Assembly: GCA_903813345.2 (NCBI GenBank)
Contig: CAIIXF020000005.1
Span: 39,433,375 to 39,497,374, forward strand
Direction of reading: 5' to 3'
Length of the DNA stretch: 64,000 nucleotides
Origin: Owenia fusiformis
Taxonomy: Eukaryota > Annelida > Polychaeta > Sabellida > Oweniidae
Part shown: positions 23,801-35,400 of the stretch, piece after piece
Position numbering within the stretch: the stretch's first letter is position 1
Layout: every line of letters begins with the position of its first letter
The notes under the pieces: model-generated
Database searches by the model: none
What the model was told of the DNA's origin: nothing
Seen by the model: only the letters and a program-made list of their open reading frames with translations
Made by a program: the position numbers and the translations under genes

Positions 23801-25246
23801 TCTGCTGGAATCCTCATGGTTGCCATTATAGGCACGGTATACTGCAGAATTTTCTACATTGCTTGGGCACAAAGGAAACAACAAAATGAGCAGCAGAATG
23901 TTCTAGGGCCTGTTGCAGGCACTTTGAAATCAAATATGAAGATAGTAAAAATTATGGTCATTATCTTTGGAACTTTGCTTGTTCTGTACACTCCATATTG
24001 GACATTCACATTTGTAGTGTTATTTTACAAGCAGAAGCCAAAATGGCTGGTCACATATGAACAATTTTCTGTAATACTGTTATATTGCAATTCATTTTGT
24101 AATTCGTTGGTGTATGGATGGAAAAGTAGAGATTTTAGAAGGGCATTTAGAAAGTTGGTTTACAGGCAAAACTCTGATAAAGTTTTTCCATTAGAAAATA
24201 CTGAAAAACAGTGAACTTGGTGAAAACCAGAATGTGAAAATCTTTGGAAATCCTGAGGAAACTACATGTACAATGTATGACTTTATATGCAAATCAAACG
24301 TACATTTGTTTGAAAGCACAGTGCAGTACATGACAGTACAGTACAATATTAAACCATGACATCTTTGACAAGGGGATCATATTTTGTTAGTTGGGATTTG
24401 CTATTCCATGGAGTTGCCTTTATCAAGTTTTAACAGATTGGTGTGATATGAGAATGTTTTCTGTTGATCCATCACAATTATAATTTCATTCAGGATGTGA
24501 GGGAGGATTCCCCTATCTAATCGCTGGTAAATATGCAGAGGACTTTGGAGCCGTTGATGAACAATGCAATGTATACAAGGGCAGAGATGGACCCTGTCAA
24601 ACTAAGAAGACTTGTGGGAGAACCTACTCCACAGATTACCACTATGTAGGGGGCTACTATGGAGCGTAAGTTTGTAATCGTGTTTGAAATTATTGAGCTA
24701 AGAAATGGAGTTATTGTATCATTTTCTTCACATACATGTGCATGTACAGTATTAACATGGGAACTGGTCTACTAGACTGCTCCAGGCAGTGATACATTAA
24801 ACAAATTGGATCTGATATTTATATTACCTCCACAAGTGGTGACATAAAATAATTAAATAAGCCTCAAAATAACTTCTTGTTGTTTTCGCTTATGCCTTGT
24901 CTTGCTTTGTTTTTGTAGCTGCAATGAGGCTTTGATGATCAAGGAATTGGTGACATACGGCCCTACATCAGTGTCATTTGAGGTCTACCCTGACTTCATG
25001 CACTACAGGCATGGGATATATCACCATACTGGACTCATGGACAAATTCAACCCATTTGAAATCACCAATCATGCAGTGTTGCTTGTGGGGTATGGAGCCG
25101 ATAAAATGTCAGGGGAGAAATACTGGATCGTTAAAAACAGTTGGGGGACTGGATGGGGAGAGGATGGCTTCTTCAGAATCAAGAGAGGAGCTGATGAGTG
25201 TGCGATTGAAAGCATTGCAGTTGGTGCCAAGATTTATATGGAATAA
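17852..25246 (+). CDS. CTSC: Cathepsin C (dipeptidyl peptidase 1)
   Basis: Eight exons: 17852-18023, 19379-19476, 20425-20618, 20851-21009, 22135-22253, 22524-22655, 24494-24665 and 24919-25246. Together they encode 457 aa (human protein 463 aa). Cathepsin C is a lysosomal C1-family cysteine protease that removes N-terminal dipeptides and activates other proteases. A signal peptide is followed by [15 protein letters not shown], the start of the exclusion domain whose N-terminal Asp blocks the cleft beyond S2. The pro-region follows, then the mature heavy chain around [10 protein letters not shown]. The catalytic Cys is the second Cys in [11 protein letters not shown] (codon 22538-22540). The catalytic His is in [11 protein letters not shown] and the Asn in [11 protein letters not shown], both in exon 8. 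The start ATG at 17852 has a strong context (aagATGG). All catalytic residues are intact. Confidence 0.95.
19496..20080. mobile_element. CAGTAAAACC element carrying a nested second transposon
   Basis: TA-flanked element in cathepsin C intron 2. The left end is CAGTAAAACCTGTGTAATTG and the right end is ccactttacagattgtactg. Terminal ggaacacc/ggtgttcc blocks match the 4.8-kb fragment. About 415 bp of its interior is a separate insertion (19631-20047). Confidence 0.65.
19631..20047. mobile_element. TIR element ATAACCCAGATGCGAGTAG (copy 1)
   Basis: Has 19-bp terminal inverted repeats (ATAACCCARATGCGAGTAG) with one mismatch, and no coding capacity. It is nested inside the element at 19496-20080. 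Two related copies occur inside the homeobox cluster at about 38851-39288 and 41765-42202. They share the internal gagtagaaataatcttg and cgaatcagccacc blocks. Confidence 0.75.
21091..21925. mobile_element. TIR element with internal tandem repeats in cathepsin C intron 4
   Basis: The ends are ATCGCACTTTGAA and its inverse TTCAAAGTGCGAT (13 bp, perfect). Inside, a block beginning aaatcttgtcatc occurs at about 21177, 21322 and 21776, each followed by ttgaaatttttacagatgcaagagcag. A GC-rich ggcgggcggg run lies near the left end. Non-coding. The superfamily is not identified. Confidence 0.65.
23234..24214 (+). CDS. Class A (rhodopsin-like) GPCR, nested in a cathepsin C intron; N-terminus missing
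   Basis: A continuous frame with seven membrane segments lies in the same orientation as the host gene, inside its 1.8-kb sixth intron. TM1 carries SNTLII (Asn1.50), TM2 SFADLMVG (Asp2.50), TM3 ends [10 protein letters not shown] (ERY for DRY), TM6 contains the Pro of LYTPYW, and TM7 has NSLVYG in place of NPxxY. Helix 8 is [12 protein letters not shown] Cys pair (one at TM3, one in the loop before TM5) fits the usual disulfide. The frame opens after a TAG at 23231-23233 with no in-frame ATG before TM2. Hence either a short upstream exon supplies the extracellular N-terminus, or this is a recent pseudogene. No stop or frameshift interrupts it. The subfamily and ligand are not recognisable by eye; an aminergic/adenosine-like ancestry is only a guess. 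Confidence 0.75.
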   Translation: MKISLVYQTDATLTGHDLGVTYVVISVIISALVIVSNTLIIVAILKFDYLKTINNQYVLSLSFADLMVGLALPYCNLRQLYPEASLVIDGADSEKYSCLVCQVVLHQPVAVSMMMYTAISVERYIAITRPFSYPDIFTLKKVRISIISFWIYSSFMSIGASCFNIWTPGVQCSLSMTLYHPAAFYGFVESAGILMVAIIGTVYCRIFYIAWAQRKQQNEQQNVLGPVAGTLKSNMKIVKIMVIIFGTLLVLYTPYWTFTFVVLFYKQKPKWLVTYEQFSVILLYCNSFCNSLVYGWKSRDFRRAFRKLVYRQNSDKVFPLENTEKQ

Positions 25247-26951
25247 CATACTCATATAGTGGTTTGAAAATGCTCAAATACTTTAAATACAGAAAAATTT
25301 ATTCTTGAGTGCCAATGGGCAAGTTTGAGAACCAATTTACAAGGGGAATACTTAGCTTATGCATAAGTGGAGGCTTACATTCTCACATGACTTTAACCAC
25401 AGAAGAATTGTTTATTTAATAAAACGTAAACTTTAAAAAGTTAAATATAATTACTGATTCTGTCTTGAAAATAGTAATGGTCACTCATAGAATGAATTGT
25501 TTTTTATGAAATCATACGAAATATAGTCATGTGAGAAAGTAAATCCTTATCCCAGGAAATTGTAAAACATGTTTTGTAATCACTGAACAACCATTTATCA
25601 TTGTAATGTGTACATATGACTTTCAGAGAGTATAGTGTCTTACCTTATTCAATATGAGTACAACTACAATTTCATGGAAAATGCTCCCTAATAACTCTGG
25701 GTCTCTTTAAAGGGTCTTGTCTAATAAAATTTTGAATTGGAAGCAAGACCCTCAACTGGACCTTCCTGAACAGGAAATATTACTTTTCAGGATTTATGTT
25801 ATGTTTTTTATTTGTTATCTTGTTATTCTACTGATCTGTTCTCAATTGCAATGTTTATATGTATACTACAGATGTTATCTTTGGCTGGTTTATGATGTGA
25901 ATATAAATTTTTGAGAATGGCCAAATTGACTTTCTCAGTCTCCATCCATCATTATTCTACCTTTATGCCAAGTAAATATACACCGTACTGTAAATATGTT
26001 GCATAATTTTTAATTTCCCTATTTGACCTCTGATTTTTACTGTGCAATAAAACTTTAGTTTCATGTAGGTATGTTTTTGACTTGCTTAGTCTTCACCCTA
26101 TTATGCCGTGGGCCTAATATAATATTAAGTGCTTAAATCTTGTTACATATCTGGATATCCAATTTTATTTTTTGGAAACAATATCAAAATCTGTATTTCC
26201 TTGATAAGAAAATCCTTGGAATGTTAAGAATAAAATCATGACAAGGAATGAGATGTCACAAAGATACTGAAGAAAACAAATTCAGCTCCAAGGACTAACA
26301 GGTGTAATTCTTATCCTGAATAACCTTCAAATATTTGTACATGTAGTTCACAATCACAATATGTAACTAAAAAGGCACGTTCATGTTCAACATGAACTTT
26401 TTTAAGCTTTAATTACAGAAAGGGTTTGTGTCTAGTAATTAAATCTATTGATTGTATTCTTTGTGTGAGATACGTATATTTAGGAATAGGATAAATCTAT
26501 GTTCAGCATTGTATTGATTGTATATTTGGAGTTAAAATACACAAGGCTAATTTTGTAAATATGTATTTTCACTTTATTTATTTCCCCGATTCTAATCTCC
26601 CACATTGTACAACATTGACATGATACATTCAGAGATTCCAGATATTAACTGAGGAAGTAGTAACTGATACATTAACATAACATTGGCAGGTACAAACTGT
26701 AATGTCATCACTCCATTTGTTCTCCTTGAAAGATGATTTGTTGAAGACTCCACGACATGTAGAGTGTTATGGTGTTCCCTAATGGAGAATTCTGCCAGCT
26801 TTCCATTCATAATCCACTAGACTTTCAATCATTGACTTAAAACATGTCTGTTCTCTTCATAAAGGTGTATAATTCATTTGACTATTTCAGTCTTTCATAT
26901 TCCTTCATTTCACTTGGTATTTTAAACATTTTCATGATAACTTTAAAGTCC
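25247..26951. other. Convergent 3' region of cathepsin C and RBM17
   Basis: Contains the 3' untranslated regions of both genes. Candidate cathepsin C poly(A) signals (aataaa) lie near 25420 and 26046. Minus-strand frames around 26592-26810 fall in the RBM17 trailer and show no domain. No other gene is visible. Confidence 0.5.
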
Positions 26952-29900
26952 TCATAATTCTCCTGCAAGGTCCAGTCTTCTGAATTTATCTAAGTTATAA
27001 AATCCTCCTCTCACAGTGCGACCACCAAAGAATCTTCCATTCATTCCTATCACAGCTGCAAATATATTAAAATTTTAACCATTAATACATCAAAAAATAA
27101 AAATCATGTTGAAAGAAGCATGTTTCACTTCAAGATGATGAAATATTTGTTTTTATCAATATTAGTTGGTTTTCACTCATTAGATGTCAATACTATTTTT
27201 CAGAGGGGACAACATTATATGAATATTTCATTCTAATGAGCGGCATACAAGTGCACCTTTTTTTCTTTAGAGGCTATTAACTGAGAGGGATTGAAAAGTC
27301 TGTTCGAAGGACAACTTGATCTTTGCCAAAGGACAAGAGGTCAATTTTAATATAAAAAATTTCCATTACATTAAACAGTAGATATATTATCACTTACCTT
27401 TGATTGCAGTGTCTAATTTCTCAAACTCAACAAATATTCTAACAGCCTCTTCTGGTTCTGCATCTGGAATCTGGAAAATAAAAAAATGTTTTTTTTATTC
27501 TGTTGATGTCTCCAAAGATAAGATAACGGTTAATAGTATGACCAATATAAACATTATATAGACTATTCATCACAAAATGAAGATGTAAACCTGTTACAGT
27601 ATTCAAATCACAAAGTATACTGAATTGCACACTGCTTATCTCAATTTTGTCTACAATTTTTCTCACTTTTTGTCCATCGACAAGAATTTAAACAGATAAT
27701 TTGAGAGAAAAAATGAAAATACCTCAAATATAAGACACTTTGTGACTTTGCCGTATTTGCTACATTCCTCTGCAGTTTCTCCTTCTAAGTCATCATCCAC
27801 CTCACCAGGACCTACCATATTCTGCAAATTACAGATACATTTTATAAATTATTGTAAACATGTGTAGCGACCCTGGGTTGGCTAGTCATATTTTACTCTT
27901 ACATAAATTGCCAATCTGGCACCCGGTGTCGCTACTTCCCTTCCGCTCGGAGCGCGAATAGTACCGCTGCAAGGTCTTAGGTATAATATAGTTGCTTGAG
28001 CTATATAGCTTTTGTATTCAGTACATTTGTTTTGCCAGGGTATTTTAACATTTTATTCTGTAAGGGTTGATCTCTCGCGAGAGACAGCGAGAAGAGAGTT
28101 GGCGCCATATTACTCACGAGGCAGTTTTGAATTAAATATTGGATATTTTCATTACTTTCGAGTTTCGACACTTGATCAGACCTGATCAATCGTTATGGCA
28201 GCCAGAGGGATGAAGAGAGTCGAGTGGCTGCGAAACTGAGGTTGTATTTTTGTATTTGAACTCCACTGCAGTGCTGAGCATATTTGTAGAAATATTGTGA
28301 ATTATTTTCAGATTTTAGCCTAATTTTGTCATTGCAGTCTGTTTGACTCTGATTCAACTGAGTTTGTATTTGATTTGGCTATTTGGAATAGTTGATCTAA
28401 TGTAATTGATTTTCTTTGAGAGAATAATGTAATTGTTGGCTGGAAGATCTGGCCTAGTTTTTGATATGCTCAGCGCGCAGGTGAGATTTTGCACAGCGCC
28501 ACCTTTTGATAATCGCTTTACTTGAAGCTCGAAGTTGTTTTGATTTTGAGGGCTGAAATATAGTCGCCATCTTAGTTAAGACCTTTGTAATTTGTCAGGT
28601 TTGACTAAAGTCAGATTCTGCTTTTAAGAGCCATTGTAATTTGTGTAATTTGCTTTGATTTGTATTGATAAAACTGATGTAAAACCAGATCTTAATTATT
28701 TATTTACAATTAAACTTTAAAACTTTACTTGATTTGTCGTGTTGATTGTTTTTAGTCATTGATTGGTGGTTTAGATGGAATAACAGTTAAGTGGCCCTAT
28801 AATTAACTTTCTGATATCTTCCTAACTTCATTTCTTCATTCTGTTCCAAATCATTTATGTTTAATTAGTGTTTCCAACTTTTGTATCTATTCAAAGATGG
28901 CAGCACCTTACATATAGTCAAGCAATCAATCTCTTTCAGCTCAAATCCGATACACTACGTGCTTTGACCGTTCAGCTTACCACGCTACCACTTGTTTGCT
29001 CGTTCGGTCCTGTTTGTTTGTACAGGTTGCTTTGTTGTACCTGTAGTACTGGTTTATTGATTGATTGGGCAGCCCGTACGTGGCAGTTTCGGGATTAAGA
29101 CCGGAGCTGTTACACATGTATTCCATAAATCAGAAATTGACGACAGGAATTTTAATAGGCAATAGAATGGAAAAGCTGAAGTAACATTGTAATTCTACAT
29201 GGAAGAGTTTTGTTCAGTTCAAAGAGCGTTCCTTGATCGCAGGTTTTACATACATTGGAGAAAAAAATATTTTCTGAGACATAGTATCGGTTTCAAGACA
29301 TTTGTAGACCACAAAATACATTAACCAACTCTGAATAATTGTTATAATACTTTTTGAAAAATTCATTTGAACTTACTCTTAATACTACAACTTTAGATGG
29401 ATTTTTGAGAAGTTCTGCTGTGTTCACTACGGGAGGTGGCTGGGGTGGAGGAGGGAAAGCCTCCACTGAAATAGAAAAATAAATGATCACATTCATAATT
29501 CATCATGGGCAGGTTAAGTCACTCTACCCTTGATATAAATTGGTAACAGACACCATAGAATTAAAAGGCCATTGCAGTTAGTTGTCAGCTCTTTCAGTTT
29601 CTATAGCTGATGAAGCAAACAGAACATGTTAAATACCAAGAAGTTGGTTATATCAGTCACAGAATTCTCATTAAATATTATAAATTATATGATATATAAT
29701 ATATGAAAAATAGTGCTGAATAGATACAAAATATGTATTAAAATGTTTGTAATACTTCTAGGTTCCCTAAAATTTCCAAAATGAACATCAAACATAGTAT
29801 ATTAAGATATAAACATGCGAAAGCAAGTAAAAATGAATAATAAAAAAACACTGGTAAAGATACATTTCTTACTTTTTGGTATATCTTTTTCATGTATAAT

Positions 29901-32382
29901 TTTTCCTCCTCGTTTAGAAGTCTTTTCCACTTGAAGAGCTGTACTCATGCCCTGTTTATTTTTCCCTAATCCCTGCCCCTCTTTGTAACCAAGTTTGGCC
30001 ATGATCTTAGCAGCAATGGAACTTTTCCTGAAAAATATTGCAGAATTCTTTTTAATGTTTTTCCCTAATCCCTAGCCCTCTTTGTAACCAAGCTTGGCCA
30101 TGATCGTGGCAGCAATGGAACTTTTCCTAAAAATATTGCAGAATTTTTTATTGAATTTTCAAAAATTTGCTGCAGGATTTGATGTTTTTCATTTAAGTAA
30201 TATTTTTGCATGTTTTTAACATGATACAAATATTAATATTGGACAATATGACACATCTGAGCAGTAATGATTCTCCAGACCCTGAAGGGACATGTTGTGT
30301 ATAATACATCAATGTTTTCAATAAAACTGAAATATTTGGACTTACAACAAGCTACAAATTCAAGCTTGCAACTTGCAGGTTAAGTAAGAATATAAAAATA
30401 AAAGTATAAAATGTTCAAATAAAGTGTTTCAAACTCCACACATTAAACAAATGATAATATTGGCATTCTCCTTGTGCAGAAATGTCTTACTTGTTAAAAC
30501 CAAAGCCTGGAGCTCCAGGTGGAGGGGACTCTGTGCGGTCCATGTCTTCTCCAAACCTGTCTTCATATCTATCATCTCCCTGTTGGCTATCTACAATACA
30601 TTACCATTTTTCCTTGTCAATAACAACATTTTCCTAATTATTAAAAGAGTTGCCAATATAGATGTACAAAACATATAAGTACCTGGCATAAATAAAAGTA
30701 CAAGTGCAGGTTACGTATTTATGTGTAAGACGAATGATATATATTAACAAGTCGATTATGTGGGGCTTAAGGTAGTATACATTGGTTAAACATTGGTAAA
30801 ACATGATAAAATGCTAATTTTCAGGCCTAAGATAAGGGCAGCATTTTTTAACATAACAATTGTGTCACTTCATTAATTTACAAGGATACATAGGGCCATT
30901 ATTCTAACCATGCATGTAAAATGCACCACAAATTCCCATTAAGAGACTCAGAATTTATGAGGAGACTACTCACCTTGGCTGTTTTCATTGCTGTCATTGT
31001 CCTCTAGTAACATACTGGGTGGAGCTATAGCTGCACCTCCAGCTAAAGTAAAGAAAAATACGTAGACATAACAACATATCAGCATTATCACCAAATGAGG
31101 CTAGAACATTATGAAAGAAACAATTTAATGGTACTTTTTGAGTGAATGGCCTTACAAGAGGATTTATAGTAATGCACTGCTTTTTGTAGGTTATTTGTTG
31201 TGTAATTTTCATATGAAGGAGGGCGGACGTTTTTTATAGGTTATTATGTCATTTTTTCATTGGGGATAAGGGAGTGTAGAGGCTCGAAAAACATTATTGG
31301 CCACCACATGCTATGTAATTTAAATATGATTAAGTTTAATGTGATATATGTTTAAAAGCTTACATCTCATTGGTCTGGTACGGTCATAGTCATCTTCCTC
31401 TTCTTCATACCTCTGTCCAAGTTCACTACCATTATCACGTGGTAGTCTGTCCTCATCCCTGTCTTTATCATAGCCTCTCTCTTTGTGTCTTTCTCTTCGT
31501 CTCCTAGTATACAGGAAAATATCTTGTTTGCATTATTACCCTTTTGGGGGTTATGGGGGAATACTCAAACTAAGTCAATATTCTAATCAAACTATTTTAT
31601 TTACAGTGTTACCATTTTGTTTTTGACAAGTCAAATGGCTTTTAAGTTGCTTCCTTGTTAATTGATAAATGACATAGTTTGTCCAAAGGGTCTAATATAC
31701 CATCAGAAAGGTGAGAGACTCAATTTTGAGGATCCTGCCTGCTTATCAAGATCTACTAGCCTATTCAACAAAATCAAACTGAGCCCATGAATAAAAAGCG
31801 AGAAATGCTTCAGTGTAATAACAAAATGCAGATATACAAAATGGTCATGCCCACAGAATGCCTGTGGTAAAGGTCTAATGTCAATTCCTATTTGGTCATA
31901 CCTTATAATATTTCATAATTAATTTAATTTTGAACTTATTTACCAGAATAGTTTTAATACATAGTACTTGAAGAAGGTCAAAAGTACTTTCATTTTCGGT
32001 AAAAATCATATCAGGTCAAAATATTTTTCTAATATTAGACTCATATTTCATTTAAGCTAAATAGACATTAAATATATATTGGAATTTAATTGACCCTAAC
32101 CTTTCTCTCTCTTCTATCTCCCTTTCTCGTTCCCGTTCCCTTTCTCTCTGTCTAACCTCTCGTCTTTTCTTAATAAAATCTTCATACTCATTGGGTCTAA
32201 GAGGATCATATTCATCTAAGACTCCAGTGAGTGAAGACTCTTGTGGTATAAAAGGGGAAGCAGCTGGGGAGTAATCTACTAGGGACACGCGGGGTGGGGG
32301 ACCACTAGCTTCTCCACCTCCCCCTCTTTCCATCTGAAAAATAAAAATTGTATTGTATTTAATTGATGAGGTAAACTACTGA

Positions 32383-32416
<34 letters not shown>

Positions 32417-35400
32417 TTATTTTTTTTTTTTTTAAATCATGTTTATATTTCTCATTTTATAACTTTGTATACAAGTACATCAGGTCATTTTACAATATTA
32501 CAATATTTGTGAAAAATGATATAATTTCAATTCTTGAACATTATTACAATAGTTTACAAATATAACGTACCATAAGTTGTTTAACCATTCATTAAAATAA
32601 GTATAGTTAGTGTCTTGTACCTTATAGCCAAAGACAAGAGTTTTATACTTTTTCAAGCTTAATTCAATTTTAAAATGATCTAAAATATAATTTTCAAGTT
32701 GGTCTATTACATTAAGTACTCTATGACATTGAAAGAACAAATGTTTATAGTCTTCTACTTGTCCGCAAATATCACACTTGTCGTTAACACTTATTTTCCA
32801 TCTTAGAAGTAATTGTTTGCATGGTAAAATATAATGTAAAAGTTTGTATTTAAAATTGGCCACTTTTTTATTTTTGGATTGCTTTAAAAGTATCCAAGTC
32901 TGTTGAAACAGCATTTGACTATTTTGAATTTCACAAAGATTAATCCAAAATAATTCCAAATATGTTTTAGTTGCTATATGTTCCAACAAGATTGAATATA
33001 TGTCTCTAGAACTTGCATGTTTATCCAAAAATCTATAGTGCTTCAATTTACTGTCATAAAATCCTAAACTTACATTTGTATTAACATATGTACATCTGCT
33101 TGCCTCACTAAATATTTTAACTCTATATTGAAATGGCAAAGATTGCTTAACAGTTATATATTCTGCCATCCAATTGACCCTAGATTTAAGCTTATGAAAA
33201 ATTTCATCTTGGGTACACATAAGATCATTAACATATAATATATTTGAATTTATCCAGTTTTCAAAATACAAACACTTGTTATTGAAAGTTATGTCTTTAT
33301 TGTGCCATATCACCATTTGTCTAATTTCTGCAAATGTTATGTTATCAATTTTGGATTCTGAGCCTCCAAGAATACTCCAAGCATGGAGTAAATCTTTGTA
33401 AAATTGAGGCAAGATATTAAAAATACAAATATTCTCTGGTTTTCCATAAGTAGATTTAAATATCAAAGTATCTGGGAGTCCAGTTTTACTTAATATCTCT
33501 CTTGCTAGAATATTCCAACTTGCATGTTTATTCCCATACTCAATGTCTAATATCCATTTAATTTTAAAGGCCCTGAATTTAGATTTTAAGTCAGGCATTG
33601 AGAGTCCACCTTTAGACAAAGTATTAATTAAGACAGATCTTTTAATTTTATCTCTTTTTCCATCCCACAAAAATGAATAAAGTTCTGAAGTAATTTCTTT
33701 CAAAAAAGTTTCATTTGGTGTGTCAATGCTTTTTGCTAAATACATCAGTTTAGATAATGCAAGTGTTTTAATGATAACTATTTTCCCATAAAGAGTAATC
33801 TTGCGTTTTTTCCACAAAGACAATGACTTTCTCATTTTATCTGCTATACTATTCCAATTAAGATCATGCAATTTAGTTTGATCTATTCCAAAGTAGACAC
33901 CTAATGATTTTACTTCCTGTTTCCAGGAAATATTACAAAATGTAGTATTATTATCATTTTTAAAGTTACCAAGTTTTATACCTTCTGTTTTTTCTAAGTT
34001 AAGCTCTAAACCAGAAACAGTTCCGAAACGCTGTATTTCTTTAATAGCTATATTAATAGAGTTTTTTCCATGAACAAAGAGAGTGGTGTCATCTGCAAGT
34101 TGACATATTTTGACTTCATTGTTTCTTACTTTAATACCTTTGATTCTAGAATTATTTCTAATATTGATTGCCATTGTTTCTGCTGCAATGAGATAAATCA
34201 AAGCAGAAATGGGACATCCCTGCCGAATGCCCCGAGATACATCAAAATATGGTGATAAGTAACCATTATTAGCTACACAGCTTTGTATTCCATTATACAA
34301 GGTTTTAATCCACTGGATAAAACTAGTGCCAAAATTAAATTTCTTTAATGCTTCTAGAGTGAAGTCAATTTCCAAACAATCAAAACATTTTGAAAAATCT
34401 GCAAAAATAATAGCAGAATCTAATGTTTTTCTATATTTATTAGCATAATTAATTACGTCATTTATTAGCCTTATATTAAACTACTGAATATGAGAACGAG
34501 AAGTAACACAAATAACTCAAATCTTTAATAAAGTGTACATTAAATTGGAAATGCATGTTCATTAAGATCAAACAATCTCCTTGTTATCGAATTACATTCT
34601 AAATGAAAACTTTCCCAACCAATCACATTGCAGTGTTTATTTAATCCTATACAGCAAAAACACTTATGTCAGGATCAAGATCAAAGGATCTCTTGATCAT
34701 CTGATTACGCTAAGCAGATAACTTTCTAAACCAATAAGATTGCAGCATTTATTTGATCCTCCCAATAAAAACATTCATGCTGATATTAAGATCATAGATC
34801 TGTTGATATTTTGAGATCTGGCAGATTATCTTCAAGGGTGACTCAACTGATCCATGATCAAGGGATCTGTTGATCTTTTGAGATCCAGTAGATTATCTGT
34901 GGGGGCCAGTTCAACCGATCTAAGACAAACACCTCAGAGAAAAACAATTGTAACCAATCAGATTGCAGCATTTATTTGATCCACCCAATTAAAAACATTC
35001 ATGCTGAGATTAAGATCATAGATCTGTTGATCTTTTGAGATCCAGCAGATTATCCGTGGGGGCCAGTTCAACTGATCTAAGTATGTGAGATCAAACACTT
35101 CAGAGAAAAACAATTGTAACCAATCAGATTGCAGCATTTATTTGATCCACCCAATTAAAAACATTCATGCTGAGATTAAGATCATAGATCTGTTGATCTT
35201 TTGAGATCCAGCAGATTATCCGTGGGGGCCAGTTCAACTGATCTAAGTTTGTGAGATCAAACACTTCAGAGAAAAACAATTGTAACCAATCAGATTGCAG
35301 CATTTATTTGATCCACCTAATTAAAAACATACATGCTGAGATCAAGATCAAAGATCTGTTGAGATTGAGCAGATTATCTGTGGGGGGCCAGCTCAACTAA

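Noticed and set aside
28868-29098. 76-aa plus-strand frame in RBM17 intron 9
   Set aside because: It begins at a non-consensus context within the LTR-like block and has no recognisable domain.
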